Positions 28,060-36,966 are shown, numbered from the stretch's first letter. The stretch is 64,000 nucleotides of DNA from Hyphomicrobiales bacterium (GCA_900471815.1 UICE01000001.1:1-64000), one strand, 5' to 3'. The notes: a model not told the origin generated them from the letters alone. Program-made: numbers and translations.

Positions 28060-29332
28060 CGCGCCTATGGCGATACCGATGCGGCTTGTCGCCAGCCTTC
28101 TTGCCGGGCTGATTTTGTGTGTTCTGCTTGTGTCATTCCGGCCATTTCAACCGGCGAGCACTGCCATTGCCGGGGGCGGCGGTGATCTGGTCAACCAGCT
28201 GGGTTTTGGCGCCCTTGGCGGCGTTTCAATTCTTGCGATGATTGTGTTGGCTGATCCACGCCGTCTGCTTTCTCTTGCAAGCCCGCTGTGGGTCGTCATG
28301 TTCGGGTTTGTTTTCCTTTCAACGTTTGTTGCTGTCGATCCCGGTGCGGCACAACGTGCGGTCATCTTCACCATTATCGGGGTATTATGCGTCGTTGCTG
28401 TTCTGGCGCTTCCACCCGAAATGGACGGCTTCTCGCTTGCTCTGATTATTGCTGCAACGGCAGTACTTGTTCTGTCCTATGTCGGATTGGTCGTCGTACC
28501 CGATCTCGCCAAGCATACGGCGGGTGAAATAGAGTCTGAACATGCCGGACTTTGGCGCGGTATTTTTGCCCATAAGAATGTTGCCGGGCCCGTCATGGCC
28601 TCCTTCGCCTTTGCAGGCATTTATCTCATTCGCCGTGACTGGCGAAAAAGCGGGGCAGCAATTTTGATATTTGCGCTGGTCTTTGTTGCGCATACTGGCT
28701 CCAAAACATCCACTGCCCTGGTCCCCATGGTGATCCTGCTTGTCATGGTTCCAGGTCTATTCGGATTACGAATACTGACTGCGCTGCTCATCGTGGCTGC
28801 GCTTGCAGGCTTTTTCTGTTTCACCATTGGCACGCTTTTCTTTCCTCCCCTACACGATCTACTGGTTCAAATGGGAGCCGATGCGACCTTTACGGGCCGA
28901 ACATCAATATGGCAGTTTGGTCTTGAAAAGCTCCGCGAAACGCCATGGCGAGGCTATGGACTGGAAAGCTTTTGGGAGGCGGCAGTTGTCCGGCAAGCGG
29001 AAAACCCATATTATCTGGACTGGGATGTCCGAGGCATAGTTCATGCGCATAATGGCTATCTGGATATTGCCATTGCTATGGGCGTTCCCGCGTTGATTTG
29101 CGCGATGGTCGTTCTGGTCGTTCTTCCGCTTGTGGACTATGTGCGAACTTTGAAGAAACGCGAGAATATATTTCTCTCCGATTTTCTTATGATGTGCCTG
29201 ACCTTCTCGCTTATGAATGCCTTTCTTGAGAGCTTTTTCTTTCGCCGGGCGGATCCTGTCTGGTTGATTGTCGTCATGGCCTGTTTCGGATTGCGCATGA
29301 CGGCCCGGGTTCCATTGCAATCGCGTTCCTGA
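28028..29332 (+). CDS. O-antigen ligase/polymerase-like membrane protein
   Basis: About 434 residues with 10-12 membrane segments. A long periplasmic loop carries the Wzy_C features: GIFAHKNVAGP, ATFTGRTSIWQFGLEKLRE, and VHAHNGYLDIAIAMG, where the His-Asn pair is typical of O-antigen ligases and EPS polymerases (ExoQ-like). The start at ATG 28028 overlaps the preceding glycosyltransferase gene by 32 bases; ATG 28067 just after it is an alternative. As polymerase it would complete the flippase/Wzz system. Confidence 0.87.
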   Translation: MSNIGNLKRTDAPMAIPMRLVASLLAGLILCVLLVSFRPFQPASTAIAGGGGDLVNQLGFGALGGVSILAMIVLADPRRLLSLASPLWVVMFGFVFLSTFVAVDPGAAQRAVIFTIIGVLCVVAVLALPPEMDGFSLALIIAATAVLVLSYVGLVVVPDLAKHTAGEIESEHAGLWRGIFAHKNVAGPVMASFAFAGIYLIRRDWRKSGAAILIFALVFVAHTGSKTSTALVPMVILLVMVPGLFGLRILTALLIVAALAGFFCFTIGTLFFPPLHDLLVQMGADATFTGRTSIWQFGLEKLRETPWRGYGLESFWEAAVVRQAENPYYLDWDVRGIVHAHNGYLDIAIAMGVPALICAMVVLVVLPLVDYVRTLKKRENIFLSDFLMMCLTFSLMNAFLESFFFRRADPVWLIVVMACFGLRMTARVPLQSRS

Positions 29333-29404
29333 TTTTGACGGAAGCCAGTTGACCGAAGCACCCGGACCGGATCAAAGTGCCGCCCATTCAAATGGAGAGA
29401 AAAA

Positions 29405-30223
29405 ATGTCCGATAATGTGGTTCTGGTTGGATGCGGCAATATGGGTTTTGCCATGCTTAAAGGCTGGCTGGACGCCGGGATATTGCAGCCTGACCAAGTC
29501 ACTGTTGTCGAGCCAACCCCTGCCCTTCTCGAACGCGCTGCAAGTTTGGGCGTGAATGCTGTTGATGACGCATCAAAGGTTGAGGACGATCTCGCACCGC
29601 GTGTCATACTTGTCGCGGTGAAGCCTCAGGTGATGCGCGACGTGCTTCCTGCCTATGCGCGATTTGCAGGAACATCGACATTTGTCAGTGTGGCAGCGGG
29701 AATAAAAGTAGCATTCTTTGAAGAACATCTCGGTGCAAGCGCAGCGATCATCCGCACCATTCCCAATACGCCGGCAGCAATCGGCAAGGGCATGATCGTG
29801 ACATTTCGCAATGCCCATGTCGCAGATGATAATGCAGCATTTGTTGACCGGCTGCTTGAAACCAGCGGCGCCGTGGCCGCAGTGGATGATGAAAGTCTGA
29901 TTGATGTTGCAACAGCCGTTTCAGGATCGGGACCGGCTTATGTATTTCATTTCATAGAAGCGCTGACAGAGGCTGGTGTCCATGCAGGGCTTGAACGGAA
30001 GACCGCAGAAATACTGGCCATGCAGACAGTGTTTGGAGCAGGCGCATTGGCCGCTTCAAGCGAGGATACGCCGACAAAGCTGCGGGAACAGGTAACCAGC
30101 CCGAAGGGAACAACGGCCGCCGCCCTCGATGTCTTGATGGGTGCAGACAGGCTTAAAAACCTCGTGATCGAAGCGGTTTCCGCTGCACATAAGCGTGCTG
30201 TCGAATTGGGTAATCAGGCATAG
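29405..30223 (+). CDS. proC: Pyrroline-5-carboxylate reductase
   Basis: ProC makes proline from pyrroline-5-carboxylate with NAD(P)H. The 272-residue protein has the cofactor motif VGCGNMGFAMLKGW, the RTIPNTPAAIGKGM segment and the closing signature ATAVSGSGPAYVFHFIEAL followed by REQVTSPKGTTAAAL. GGAGAGAAAA lies before the ATG. Normal length. Confidence 0.97.
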   Translation: MSDNVVLVGCGNMGFAMLKGWLDAGILQPDQVTVVEPTPALLERAASLGVNAVDDASKVEDDLAPRVILVAVKPQVMRDVLPAYARFAGTSTFVSVAAGIKVAFFEEHLGASAAIIRTIPNTPAAIGKGMIVTFRNAHVADDNAAFVDRLLETSGAVAAVDDESLIDVATAVSGSGPAYVFHFIEALTEAGVHAGLERKTAEILAMQTVFGAGALAASSEDTPTKLREQVTSPKGTTAAALDVLMGADRLKNLVIEAVSAAHKRAVELGNQA

Positions 30224-30224
30224 A

Positions 30225-30252
30225 AATACGACCGGAAGTTTCCGGTCGTATT
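30225..30252 (+). terminator. Perfect hairpin after proC
   Basis: AATACGACCGGAA (30225-30237) and TTCCGGTCGTATT (30240-30252) form a 13-base perfect palindrome two bases after the proC stop. There is only a short T-run, but the position fits a terminator for proC and possibly for the convergent gene at 30285. Confidence 0.7.
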
Positions 30253-30284
30253 CACTGACTTTGCTGGAGGCAAAGAAATTTGGA

Positions 30285-30662
30285 TTAGCTCGGCTTTTTG
30301 GTGACGAGCGTCAGCAGCCCTTTTGAATCGAGGCTGGCTATCACAACTGCTTCGGATGTGAGGCCTTTTTCCTTCAACGCGGATGTTACTTCCGGCGATT
30401 TATCGATGGAAGAACGCAGTTTCTTTACGTCTTCGTCGCTGCGCTGAGCAACGGCATCATTGACCTGCGTTTTGGTGGCATCCGGCAATTCATTGATATC
30501 GACAATATTGATGGTCGTGATCTGCGGTGCCCCTGTTTGAGCTGGCGCTTCAGGTGATGGAGCAGCAGCGTTTGGAGCGGTCTGCGTAGCTGTCTGGGCA
30601 TAAGCGGCCGAAGTGGCCAAGGGGAATGCCGCGCAGAGCGCGAGCACTATCATCTTTCGCAT
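30285..30662 (-). CDS. Small secreted protein of unknown function
   Basis: The 125-residue protein has a clear signal peptide (MRKMIVLALCAAFPLATSAA with cleavage near AYA-Q), a Pro/Ala/Thr-rich linker (about 23-48) and a compact C-terminal domain (about 50-125, INIVDINELPDATKTQVNDA to LLTLVTKKPS). AAGGAAAAACG precedes the ATG. I do not recognise the domain. It would act in the periplasm. Confidence 0.82.
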   Translation of the reverse strand: MRKMIVLALCAAFPLATSAAYAQTATQTAPNAAAPSPEAPAQTGAPQITTINIVDINELPDATKTQVNDAVAQRSDEDVKKLRSSIDKSPEVTSALKEKGLTSEAVVIASLDSKGLLTLVTKKPS

Positions 30663-30796
30663 CGTTTTTCCTTTCAGATGATTGGCGAACGATCATCTAT
30701 TGATGATGCCCGCCACTTCACCTGCGAAATTCGATCTCAACCAGTCGATGGCCGGGTTTTTTCAAGGCAATATTACGGCAAAAATGTGTCCGCCAT

Positions 30797-31819
30797 TTAT
30801 GCCAACAGACCAACCGGCGCGGGCGTCCTATCATGTCCAATCATTGTTTTGGCCAGAATTTCATATGACCGCACCCGCGCCTTATGCTCGAAAATATGGC
30901 CCGTAACCATGATCTCATCGGCGCCGGTACGATGGATAAACTCTTCGACACCGGTCTTGATGGCAGGCGCGGCACCGACGACAGAACAGGATAGAGCTTG
31001 GCGCAGAATCGCCTTTGCATGCAGATCAAGCGTTTCTTCATAGCCCTGAACAGGCGCTGGAAGCGGTCCGGGATTTCCGGTACGCAAATTTACAAAGGCC
31101 TGTTGCTGGGATGTTTGCAAAAGTTGGGCTTCTTCATCGCTCTCAGCGGCAAATACGTTGAGACCAAGCATCACATAGGGTTTGTCGAGATAGCGAGACG
31201 GCTCGAAACGCGCGCGATAAATTTCGATTGCGCGCTCCATTTCCGCTGGCGCGAAATGGGATGCAAAAGCATAAGGCAGCCCCAATGCGGCAGCGAGCTG
31301 AGCGCCGAAAAGGCTGGAGCCCAAAATCCACACGGGAACATCAAGTCCCGCACCAGGAACGGCTATGACGTGCTGGCCGGGTTGAGGCTCGCCAAAATAA
31401 CTCAGCAATTCGACGACATCTTGCGGGAACCCATTAATATCCTGATTGAGATTACGGCGAAGCGCCTGAGCCGTGATCTGATCCGTACCCGGAGCGCGGC
31501 CAACGCCAAGGTCAATGCGGCCAGGGTGAAGAGAGGCAAGCGTGCCAAAAGCTTCGGCGACCATCAAAGGCGAGTGGTTGGGCAGCATGATACCGCCCGC
31601 ACCAAGGCGAATTTTGGAGGTCCCCGCTGCAACATGCGCGATCACAACGGCTGTCGCCGCACTCGCAATGCCGCGCATACTGTGATGCTCGGCAAGCCAA
31701 AGACGATGATAGCCAAGGCGCTCGGCATTCTGCGCGAGATCCAGTGAGTTACGAAGAGACTGCGCGGCAGTGCTGCCTGCTGCAATCGGTGAAAGGTCGA
31801 GGACTGATAATGGGATCAT
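30797..31819 (-). CDS. Luciferase-like (LLM class) flavin-dependent oxidoreductase
   Basis: From the ATG at 31819 the protein is about 340 residues and starts [20 protein letters not shown], as in the YhbW-like LLM proteins. [20 protein letters not shown] and [20 protein letters not shown] are the family's flavin-proximal segments, and [17 protein letters not shown] follows. Such proteins use FMNH2 and O2 on an organic substrate; this one is unassigned. The open frame continues to 31879 without a better start. Confidence 0.92.
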   Translation of the reverse strand: MIPLSVLDLSPIAAGSTAAQSLRNSLDLAQNAERLGYHRLWLAEHHSMRGIASAATAVVIAHVAAGTSKIRLGAGGIMLPNHSPLMVAEAFGTLASLHPGRIDLGVGRAPGTDQITAQALRRNLNQDINGFPQDVVELLSYFGEPQPGQHVIAVPGAGLDVPVWILGSSLFGAQLAAALGLPYAFASHFAPAEMERAIEIYRARFEPSRYLDKPYVMLGLNVFAAESDEEAQLLQTSQQQAFVNLRTGNPGPLPAPVQGYEETLDLHAKAILRQALSCSVVGAAPAIKTGVEEFIHRTGADEIMVTGHIFEHKARVRSYEILAKTMIGHDRTPAPVGLLA

Positions 31820-31924
31820 GAGCTGAATATAGGCCGCGACAAACGCTACACAATGAGGCCACGCGATTTCATGATTCACAAAAATTGAACGTCGATTAAA
31901 TCGGGATCTTGTTAAATCCTGTTC

Positions 31925-32131
31925 TTATCCGACTGTGCCGCTGCGGGAGGAAGCCAAGCGCAACTCCATGCCAACAACGGGGCGTCTTTCCTGTGAAAGC
32001 TGTTCATCGGATTCGCGAATGGCGGTTTCAATGAAATAGGCAATCATTTCAAAACCCTCATCATCTGCAAGAGCGCATAACCGGGAAAGCTCTGCTTTCA
32101 GAACTTCCAATGTCTCGGTCCTCTTATTCAT
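31925..32131 (-). CDS. Small conserved hypothetical protein
   Basis: The 68-residue protein from the ATG at 32131 (MNKRTETLEVLKAELSRLCA...) is mostly helical and acidic, with no signal peptide or membrane segment. GGGAG and AGG lie within 15 bases upstream. Similar small proteins occur in related Hyphomicrobiales as I recall, without a known role. Confidence 0.7.
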   Translation of the reverse strand: MNKRTETLEVLKAELSRLCALADDEGFEMIAYFIETAIRESDEQLSQERRPVVGMELRLASSRSGTVG

Positions 32132-32306
32132 GCCTGCCGCTCCCACAACCCAAAGTTGCGGGACCCTAATACCACATTTGACATTTTGAAAAGACTAAAT
32201 CTTGCACGGACCACAGGTTTCGTTAGTAATTTACAGTAAAATTAATTTCAAATTTTATCATGTTGCATGCAACCCTATGAGATCATTCAGCAACGTACTT
32301 TCTCAA

Positions 32307-32666
32307 CTAAAAGCTAGACATTTGCACTTCAGGAGTTTCACACATCTTTTTTGATCCGGTCTTGGTGGCATTATCAATAATACCAGAGGCGAGGTCGGAA
32401 ACGACTTCAACAGCGATATCTTCCGGCAAACCGGTCTCCGCCATGCCGGCCCGCATAGCTGCCTCACTTGCTTCAGTACCAGTACCGCAAATATAGGCCT
32501 TGGCTTCCAATACAGCCGCCCTTTGGAACTTCTTATTACTAATATCGCCGCCCTCACCTTCGGTTTCCAGAGACCCCTTGATGCTGAAAGCATGACTTGT
32601 CATAACAGGGGCAAATGCCAGAAACCCTGTCGTAAACAATATCATTGATGATCTTAAAAGGTGCAT
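32307..32666 (-). CDS. Small secreted cysteine-pair protein, unknown function
   Basis: Starting at ATG 32666, preceded by AAAGGG, the 119-residue protein has a signal peptide (MHLLRSSMILFTTGFLAFAP, cleavage near SHA-F) and a mature domain with two cysteines (AYICGTG and KKMCETPE) that could form a periplasmic disulfide. No family recognised. The frame is open upstream to 32774 but without a good start. Confidence 0.72.
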   Translation of the reverse strand: MHLLRSSMILFTTGFLAFAPVMTSHAFSIKGSLETEGEGGDISNKKFQRAAVLEAKAYICGTGTEASEAAMRAGMAETGLPEDIAVEVVSDLASGIIDNATKTGSKKMCETPEVQMSSF

Positions 32667-32884
32667 GATTCGCCCTTTCCAGCCATAGTCCAAAGCGCGG
32701 CAGTTTGCCGTTTTCAACCTCGTTAACCCATTATAAACGATGCGGAGCCGTTTGCGTTCCCCGGACCTCTTCAACTGGCTGTGATGTCTCGCTTAAAACC
32801 AAGCGAAAATGTTGCATTGCACCAACTGCAATGCTGCTATGCAATATTGTCTGTATTAAATCACGGTGATTGAGTTATTTTCAG

Positions 32885-33012
32885 ATCAGGAATTTTCGAC
32901 AGCGTCACCTCCTCCCGACCCTGTCGAAACGGACGGTCTCTTCTCCTCCCAGAAGACCCTCCATAACCAACGAAACCCACCGCACCTCCTCCCGCGGTGG
33001 GTTTTGTTGTTT
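32885..33012 (+). ncRNA. Alpha-r14/cuckoo-type small RNA with three anti-Shine-Dalgarno hairpin loops
   Basis: Three consecutive hairpins each expose the same CCTCC-containing loop. Hairpin 1: TTTCGACAG (32894-32902) with CTGTCGAAA (32921-32929), an inner GTC/GAC pair and loop ACCTCCTCCC (32907-32916). Hairpin 2: GGTC/TTCT with AGAA/GACC (32935-32958) and loop CCTCCC (32945-32950). Hairpin 3: AACCCACCGC (32974-32983) with GCGGTGGGTT (32994-33003), loop ACCTCCTCCC, followed by TTTGTTGTTT, so it is also the terminator. Conserved CUCCUCCC loops define the alpha-r14 (Smr14C) and cuckoo (CcsR) RNA families of alphaproteobacteria, which bind ribosome-binding sites of mRNAs. The 5' end is not fixed; no confident promoter was found. 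Confidence 0.85.
32974..33012 (+). terminator. Terminator of the small RNA
   Basis: A ten-base perfect stem (AACCCACCGC/GCGGTGGGTT) with a ten-base loop is followed by TTTGTTGTTT. It is the third hairpin of the small RNA. Confidence 0.88.
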
Positions 33013-33172
33013 CTAGGCCTCAGGCTGCGCGGGCGCAGAACGGCCATCCAACTGCTAGCTTCCCATGGAATTGTTCAAAACCTTGCTTCTACAGTGGATT
33101 GTGCCAGTCAGGTCATTGCGGGATAGCAGCCACAATCGAAATTTCATTCTCGGATGCTCGCCCGGCTCTCAT

Positions 33173-33217
33173 TCAAATAAAAATGCCGTTTCAGTTCTTG
33201 CGAAATGAAACGGCATT
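33173..33217 (-). terminator. Rho-independent terminator of the lipoprotein gene
   Basis: AATGCCGTTTCA (33182-33193) and TGAAACGGCATT (33206-33217) form a twelve-base perfect stem; on the minus strand it is followed by TTTTATTTG. It lies 28 bases after the leftward lipoprotein gene. Confidence 0.88.
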
Positions 33218-33245
33218 GTAATCAGGCCATAAAACGTATCAGGGC

Positions 33246-33458
33246 TTATAGCTTGCCCGTCTCCAGTTTGCGCCTTGCGACGCTCTCTTCGAGGGTCAAT
33301 TTCTTTTCAGGCTTTGCACGTTCGGTAAGAGACTTCGGCGGCGGGACAAACGAGACGTCCTTGACCGGCGAATTGGCGGGAACGCCACCAGTCGAACCGG
33401 TTGTGCAACCAGCAACGACGATTGCCGAAAGAATAATCAAGGTAGGTGCAACTCGCAT
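33246..33458 (-). CDS. Small lipoprotein
   Basis: The 70-residue protein starts MRVAPTLIILSAIVVAGCTT, a lipoprotein signal peptide with lipobox VVAGC (Cys18). The short mature part is rich in Pro and Lys and has no known domain. AAGGAAAG precedes the ATG, and a strong terminator follows the gene. It would be anchored to the inner or outer membrane. Confidence 0.82.
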   Translation of the reverse strand: MRVAPTLIILSAIVVAGCTTGSTGGVPANSPVKDVSFVPPPKSLTERAKPEKKLTLEESVARRKLETGKL

Positions 33459-33612
33459 TCAACTTTCCTTTTGCATAAAACGCCATTGAGTGGCGCAGGC
33501 CTCAAGCGCTGCGAATTTGACATTTGCGTCCCATCCGGTCGCAAACTCTTATGCAAATGTCAAACCCGTAAACGCGGACCACGGTTGACCATCGAATAAT
33601 GGCGATAGCGCG

Positions 33613-34884
33613 TCAACGAACAAGAATTGCCCGCAAATCGTTTACATTTGTTCCAGTGGGTCCGGGTACAAAAAGATCCCCAATGGCATCGAATGCCGTC
33701 CACGCATTATTGCCATTGAGATAGGCCGATGCGTCCTGTCCCTTTGCCAGCAAACGCGCCACCGTTGTGCTATCGGCAAATGCACCTGCATTGTCTTCGG
33801 AACCATCAATGCCGTCCGTATCGGCGGCAAAAGCACTGATGCCATTGGCGCCATCAATATCCATGGCGAGCGACAACAGGAATTCGGTATTGCGACCCCC
33901 TTTGCCCTTTCCGCGCACTGTGACTGTGGTTTCGCCGCCGGAGAGGATCACAACGGGTTTCGTAAAAGGCTGTCCTTTTGCAAGCACGTGTTTTGCAAGA
34001 GCCGCATGCACATGAGCAACCTCCCTCGCCTCGCCTTCTATTGCGTCAGAGAGAATGACGGCCTCGATGCCATTTTCCCGCGCAACTTTGGCAGCAGCTT
34101 CGAGGGAAACGCCAGCCGATGCTATGACATGGTGTTCGTGACTCTTGAAAACAGCATCACCTGGTTTTGGAGCATCCGCAGCATGTGATTGAAGATGCGC
34201 AAGAGCTGCGGCCGGCAAGTCGAGACTGTAGCGGTCCACAATTGCCAGCGCCTCTTCCCGCGTTGTTTCGTCCGGAACCGTAGGCCCGGAAGCGACAAAT
34301 GCAGGATTGTCTCCGGGAATATCCGACACGACAAGCGAATATACCCGGGCCGGAAATGCCGCTGCAGCAAGACGTCCGCCCTTGATGGTGGATAAGTGCT
34401 TGCGAACCGCATTCATTGCCGAAATTGGTGCTCCTGAAGCCAGAAGAACCTTGTTCACTGCAATCTCGTCCTCAATGGTCATGCCGTCCGGCGGCGATGG
34501 CAGCAATGCAGAGCCCCCACCCGACACAAGGGCGATGACAAGATCATCCGCCGTCAAACCAGACACGGTTTCCAGAAGACGTTTCGAGGCGACGAGACCC
34601 GCCGCATCGGGCACTGGATGGGACGCTTCGATAATTTCTATGTGCTCGCAGGCCACGCCAAAACCATAACGGGTCACGACCAGTCCTTCGATGGATGAAT
34701 CAGGATATTTGGCCGTCCATGCTTTTTCAAACGCGCTCGCCATTTGCGCCGAACCTTTGCCTGCGCCGATTACAATCGTCCGGCCTTTTGGCCTTGGTGG
34801 CAGGTGAGATGCAATCACGCGCTCAGGATTGGCGGCGTCCACAGCAGCGCGGAACAGTTTGGTGAAAAACTCCTTGTCTCCCAT
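33613..34884 (-). CDS. Glycerate 2-kinase (GckA/TtuD, MOFRL family)
   Basis: The protein of about 423 residues has the DUF4147 N-terminal half (VIGAGKGSAQMASAFEKAW, ALVSGGGSALLPSPPDGMT) and the MOFRL C-terminal domain (ILSGGETTVTVRGKGKGGRN). These enzymes phosphorylate glycerate to 2-phosphoglycerate in serine-cycle, tartrate or glyoxylate metabolism; older annotations call them hydroxypyruvate reductases. The ATG at 34884 lies four bases after the stop of the Dabb-domain gene, so the two are probably coupled. Confidence 0.92.
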   Translation of the reverse strand: MGDKEFFTKLFRAAVDAANPERVIASHLPPRPKGRTIVIGAGKGSAQMASAFEKAWTAKYPDSSIEGLVVTRYGFGVACEHIEIIEASHPVPDAAGLVASKRLLETVSGLTADDLVIALVSGGGSALLPSPPDGMTIEDEIAVNKVLLASGAPISAMNAVRKHLSTIKGGRLAAAAFPARVYSLVVSDIPGDNPAFVASGPTVPDETTREEALAIVDRYSLDLPAAALAHLQSHAADAPKPGDAVFKSHEHHVIASAGVSLEAAAKVARENGIEAVILSDAIEGEAREVAHVHAALAKHVLAKGQPFTKPVVILSGGETTVTVRGKGKGGRNTEFLLSLAMDIDGANGISAFAADTDGIDGSEDNAGAFADSTTVARLLAKGQDASAYLNGNNAWTAFDAIGDLFVPGPTGTNVNDLRAILVR

Positions 34885-34889
34885 GGGTG

Positions 34890-35201
34890 TCAAACTTCCA
34901 GATCGAACACAAAGACGCCGTCCGGTCCGCCAATGGCTGAAGAGACGATGCGCCCGCCAATGGCTTGATGTTCCGGATGAATGAGATAGGCATCCCGCGC
35001 CGCGGCGTCAGCGAAATCAATCAGAAAGCCTTCGGTAAATCCTTTATCCATGCCCACCTCCGGGCTGACATTGACACCGGACCGGAAGGTCAAGGCGCCC
35101 GGCAGTTTCGCGCAGAGTATGGCGAGATCATCATAACAAGCCTGTCTATCCGACGTGGGAACCCCATCACGAAAACGGATAAAAACACAGTGACGGATCA
35201 T
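34890..35201 (-). CDS. Dabb (stress-responsive A/B barrel) domain protein
   Basis: The 103-residue protein is a single dimeric alpha+beta barrel domain: MIRHCVFIRFRDGVPTSDRQ at the start, GVNVSPEVGMDKGFTEGFLI in the middle and HPEHQAIGGRI near the end. Substrates of such proteins vary widely. It lies directly upstream of the glycerate kinase gene on the same strand. Confidence 0.88.
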   Translation of the reverse strand: MIRHCVFIRFRDGVPTSDRQACYDDLAILCAKLPGALTFRSGVNVSPEVGMDKGFTEGFLIDFADAAARDAYLIHPEHQAIGGRIVSSAIGGPDGVFVFDLEV

Positions 35202-35285
35202 GAAAACCTTCCTTCTGAATATTGGATGCGCATCCTGACGGGATTGCTGAAAATTGCGAGCAATATTTCACCCCTCAACAAAACG

Positions 35286-36677
35286 TCAGGTCAAAATGCG
35301 CTCTACGGCCATTGCCATAGCAAGCAACCTGCGGTCGGTACCGTGCTGCGCCATGAGCATTAGCCCCGCTGGCAGTGCCATATCCGGCATCGGCAGGCTG
35401 ATCGCGGTCAGATCAAACTGGTTGGCCACCTGCGTATTGCGCAGCAGCAGCGATTCTGTTTCCCGGTAGAAATTTTCATCGCTGACCGCCTCGATCGAAG
35501 GAGCCATAATTGGCACAGTCGGCAAGGCCAAAAAATTATAGACTCTCAATCGCTGATCCATTTCATGCATCAAAGACTGACGTTTCAACATGAGGTCGAT
35601 GTAATCGGATTCGGACGTCTCCAACCTACGCAAGAGCGGACGCTGCACACGCTGGTCTACGTCCAGGCTTTCATCTCGCAACCATCCCGCGTGAATCCTG
35701 CTGGCTTCGATACCTGCAATCGATCCGACCAAGGTTGCTCGCGCCATGGCCTCAATCAGGTCATCTATCGAACAGTCGACAATCGTCGCACCGGCTTTTT
35801 CGCAGGCTTGAAGACTTAAATCGAATGCCTTTTCAATTTCCGATTCGATATTGCTGAATAATATACCGCGCGGCACGCCAATATGCAGGCCGGACAATGA
35901 GAACTGATCGAGGGGCTGCGGACGCTCCCCCGCCAAGACCGAGTCGGTAAATGCGCAGTCTGCTACGTTTCGCGCCAAAGGCCCAATGGAATCCAGACTG
36001 GGCGAAAGGGGAAACGCGCCTTGCCGAGGAACGCGCCTGGCGGTTGGTTTAAAACCGGTCACGCCATTCAAAGCCGCTGGAATCCGTATCGAACCGCCCG
36101 TGTCCGAGCCGATTGAAATTTCGCTCGTGCCTTCCGCTATCGAAATTCCAGCTCCGATAGATGAGCCGCCAGCCACGCGCGAAGAATCCATGGCATTGCC
36201 TGCTGTCGGATAGTGCGGATTCAAGCCTACTGCGGTGAATGCAAACTCGGTCATGAGTGTTTTGCCGATGATGACCGCACCCGCTGCGCGCAATCGCTGC
36301 ACGATGAGCGCATCATTGGTCGCTGCCGCAGCCGTTTTCCGTATCACCGAGCCAGCCAAGGTGACCTCCCCGGCAACGTCGAACAGATCCTTGATGGAGA
36401 CTATTCGCCCATCGAGCGGCCCAAGCGTTTCGTTCTTGCGGAAGCGACTGTCCGAGGCCTGCGCCTCCTGGCGCGCTGAACCGGCATAGAGGCGGGTAAA
36501 AACCCGCTCGTCTGCCTCACGCTCCATCAAGCGCGCAAGAATATGTTCAAGCCTTTGGGAGGCCGACGGATTTGGATTTGGCAAGAAAATATCCCGCTGG
36601 AAATGTTGCGTCACGCTTTCTATAGCGCGAAGACCTTGCGGGTTAAAGTCCGGTAACTTGCCATGCACCGAGTGCAA
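35286..36677 (-). CDS. Amidase signature family hydrolase
   Basis: The 463-residue protein belongs to the amidase signature family with a Ser-Ser-Lys triad: Lys in VSIKDLFDVAG, the cis-serine in GSDTGGSIRIPA and the Gly/Ser-rich VAGGSSIGAGISIAEG (the usual second GG is IG here). It hydrolyses an amide, substrate unknown; similar proteins are annotated as glutamyl-tRNA amidotransferase A-like. The start is uncertain: TTG 36677 and GTG 36668 are both possible and no ATG is near. Confidence 0.88.
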   Translation of the reverse strand: MHSVHGKLPDFNPQGLRAIESVTQHFQRDIFLPNPNPSASQRLEHILARLMEREADERVFTRLYAGSARQEAQASDSRFRKNETLGPLDGRIVSIKDLFDVAGEVTLAGSVIRKTAAAATNDALIVQRLRAAGAVIIGKTLMTEFAFTAVGLNPHYPTAGNAMDSSRVAGGSSIGAGISIAEGTSEISIGSDTGGSIRIPAALNGVTGFKPTARRVPRQGAFPLSPSLDSIGPLARNVADCAFTDSVLAGERPQPLDQFSLSGLHIGVPRGILFSNIESEIEKAFDLSLQACEKAGATIVDCSIDDLIEAMARATLVGSIAGIEASRIHAGWLRDESLDVDQRVQRPLLRRLETSESDYIDLMLKRQSLMHEMDQRLRVYNFLALPTVPIMAPSIEAVSDENFYRETESLLLRNTQVANQFDLTAISLPMPDMALPAGLMLMAQHGTDRRLLAMAMAVERILT

Positions 36678-36766
36678 GGGTGCGTTGCAACATTCATAGT
36701 TTTAAATCGATATTATTTGAAGCAATCTACGCAACAGGGAGGGCAACAATAAAAGGGGTAAGAGCC

Positions 36767-36910
36767 ATGAGCCTTCGCAATCGCATTCAGAAATATCGTC
36801 AATATCGCCAGAATCTCCATGAGCTGCGCCTGTGCAGCGATCGCAATCTTGCTGATCTTGGAATTTCCCGCGCCGACATCCGCCAGATTGCCTGGATGGC
36901 GTGCAACTAA
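36767..36910 (+). CDS. DUF1127-domain small protein
   Basis: The 47-residue basic protein MSLRNRIQKYRQYRQNLHEL... contains the DUF1127 core (LRLCSDRNLADLGISRADIR). Members of this family in alphaproteobacteria, such as CcaF1 of Rhodobacter, bind RNA and take part in RNA turnover and stress response. The ATG at 36767 follows AAGGGG at eight bases; the open frame to 36680 is upstream read-through. A terminator follows directly. Confidence 0.88.
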   Translation: MSLRNRIQKYRQYRQNLHELRLCSDRNLADLGISRADIRQIAWMACN

Positions 36911-36928
36911 TCAAACCCGTAAAGCTTT

Positions 36929-36966
36929 AAAAAGGCGCCGTGGGCTTTGCTCCGGCGCTTTTTGTT
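36929..36966 (+). terminator. Rho-independent terminator after the DUF1127 gene
   Basis: AAAAAGGCGCCG pairs with CGGCGCTTTTT (one G bulged) around a loop at about 36941-36952, followed by T-rich sequence. Confidence 0.75.

Larger units (their letters stand above)
32667..33245. other. Long intergenic region containing a small RNA gene
   Basis: No protein-coding frame here is convincing. The region holds the three-hairpin RNA gene at about 32885-33012 and, at its right end, the terminator of the leftward lipoprotein gene (33173-33217). The first 200 bases are upstream sequence of the secreted-protein gene and contain several TGCAAT/ATTGCA words. Confidence 0.7.

Noticed and set aside
30998-31747. 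A 249-codon plus-strand open frame
   Set aside because: It is antisense to the well-supported luciferase-like gene.
32866-33126. An 86-codon plus-strand frame
   Set aside because: It covers the three-hairpin RNA; its codons follow the hairpins rather than any protein pattern.
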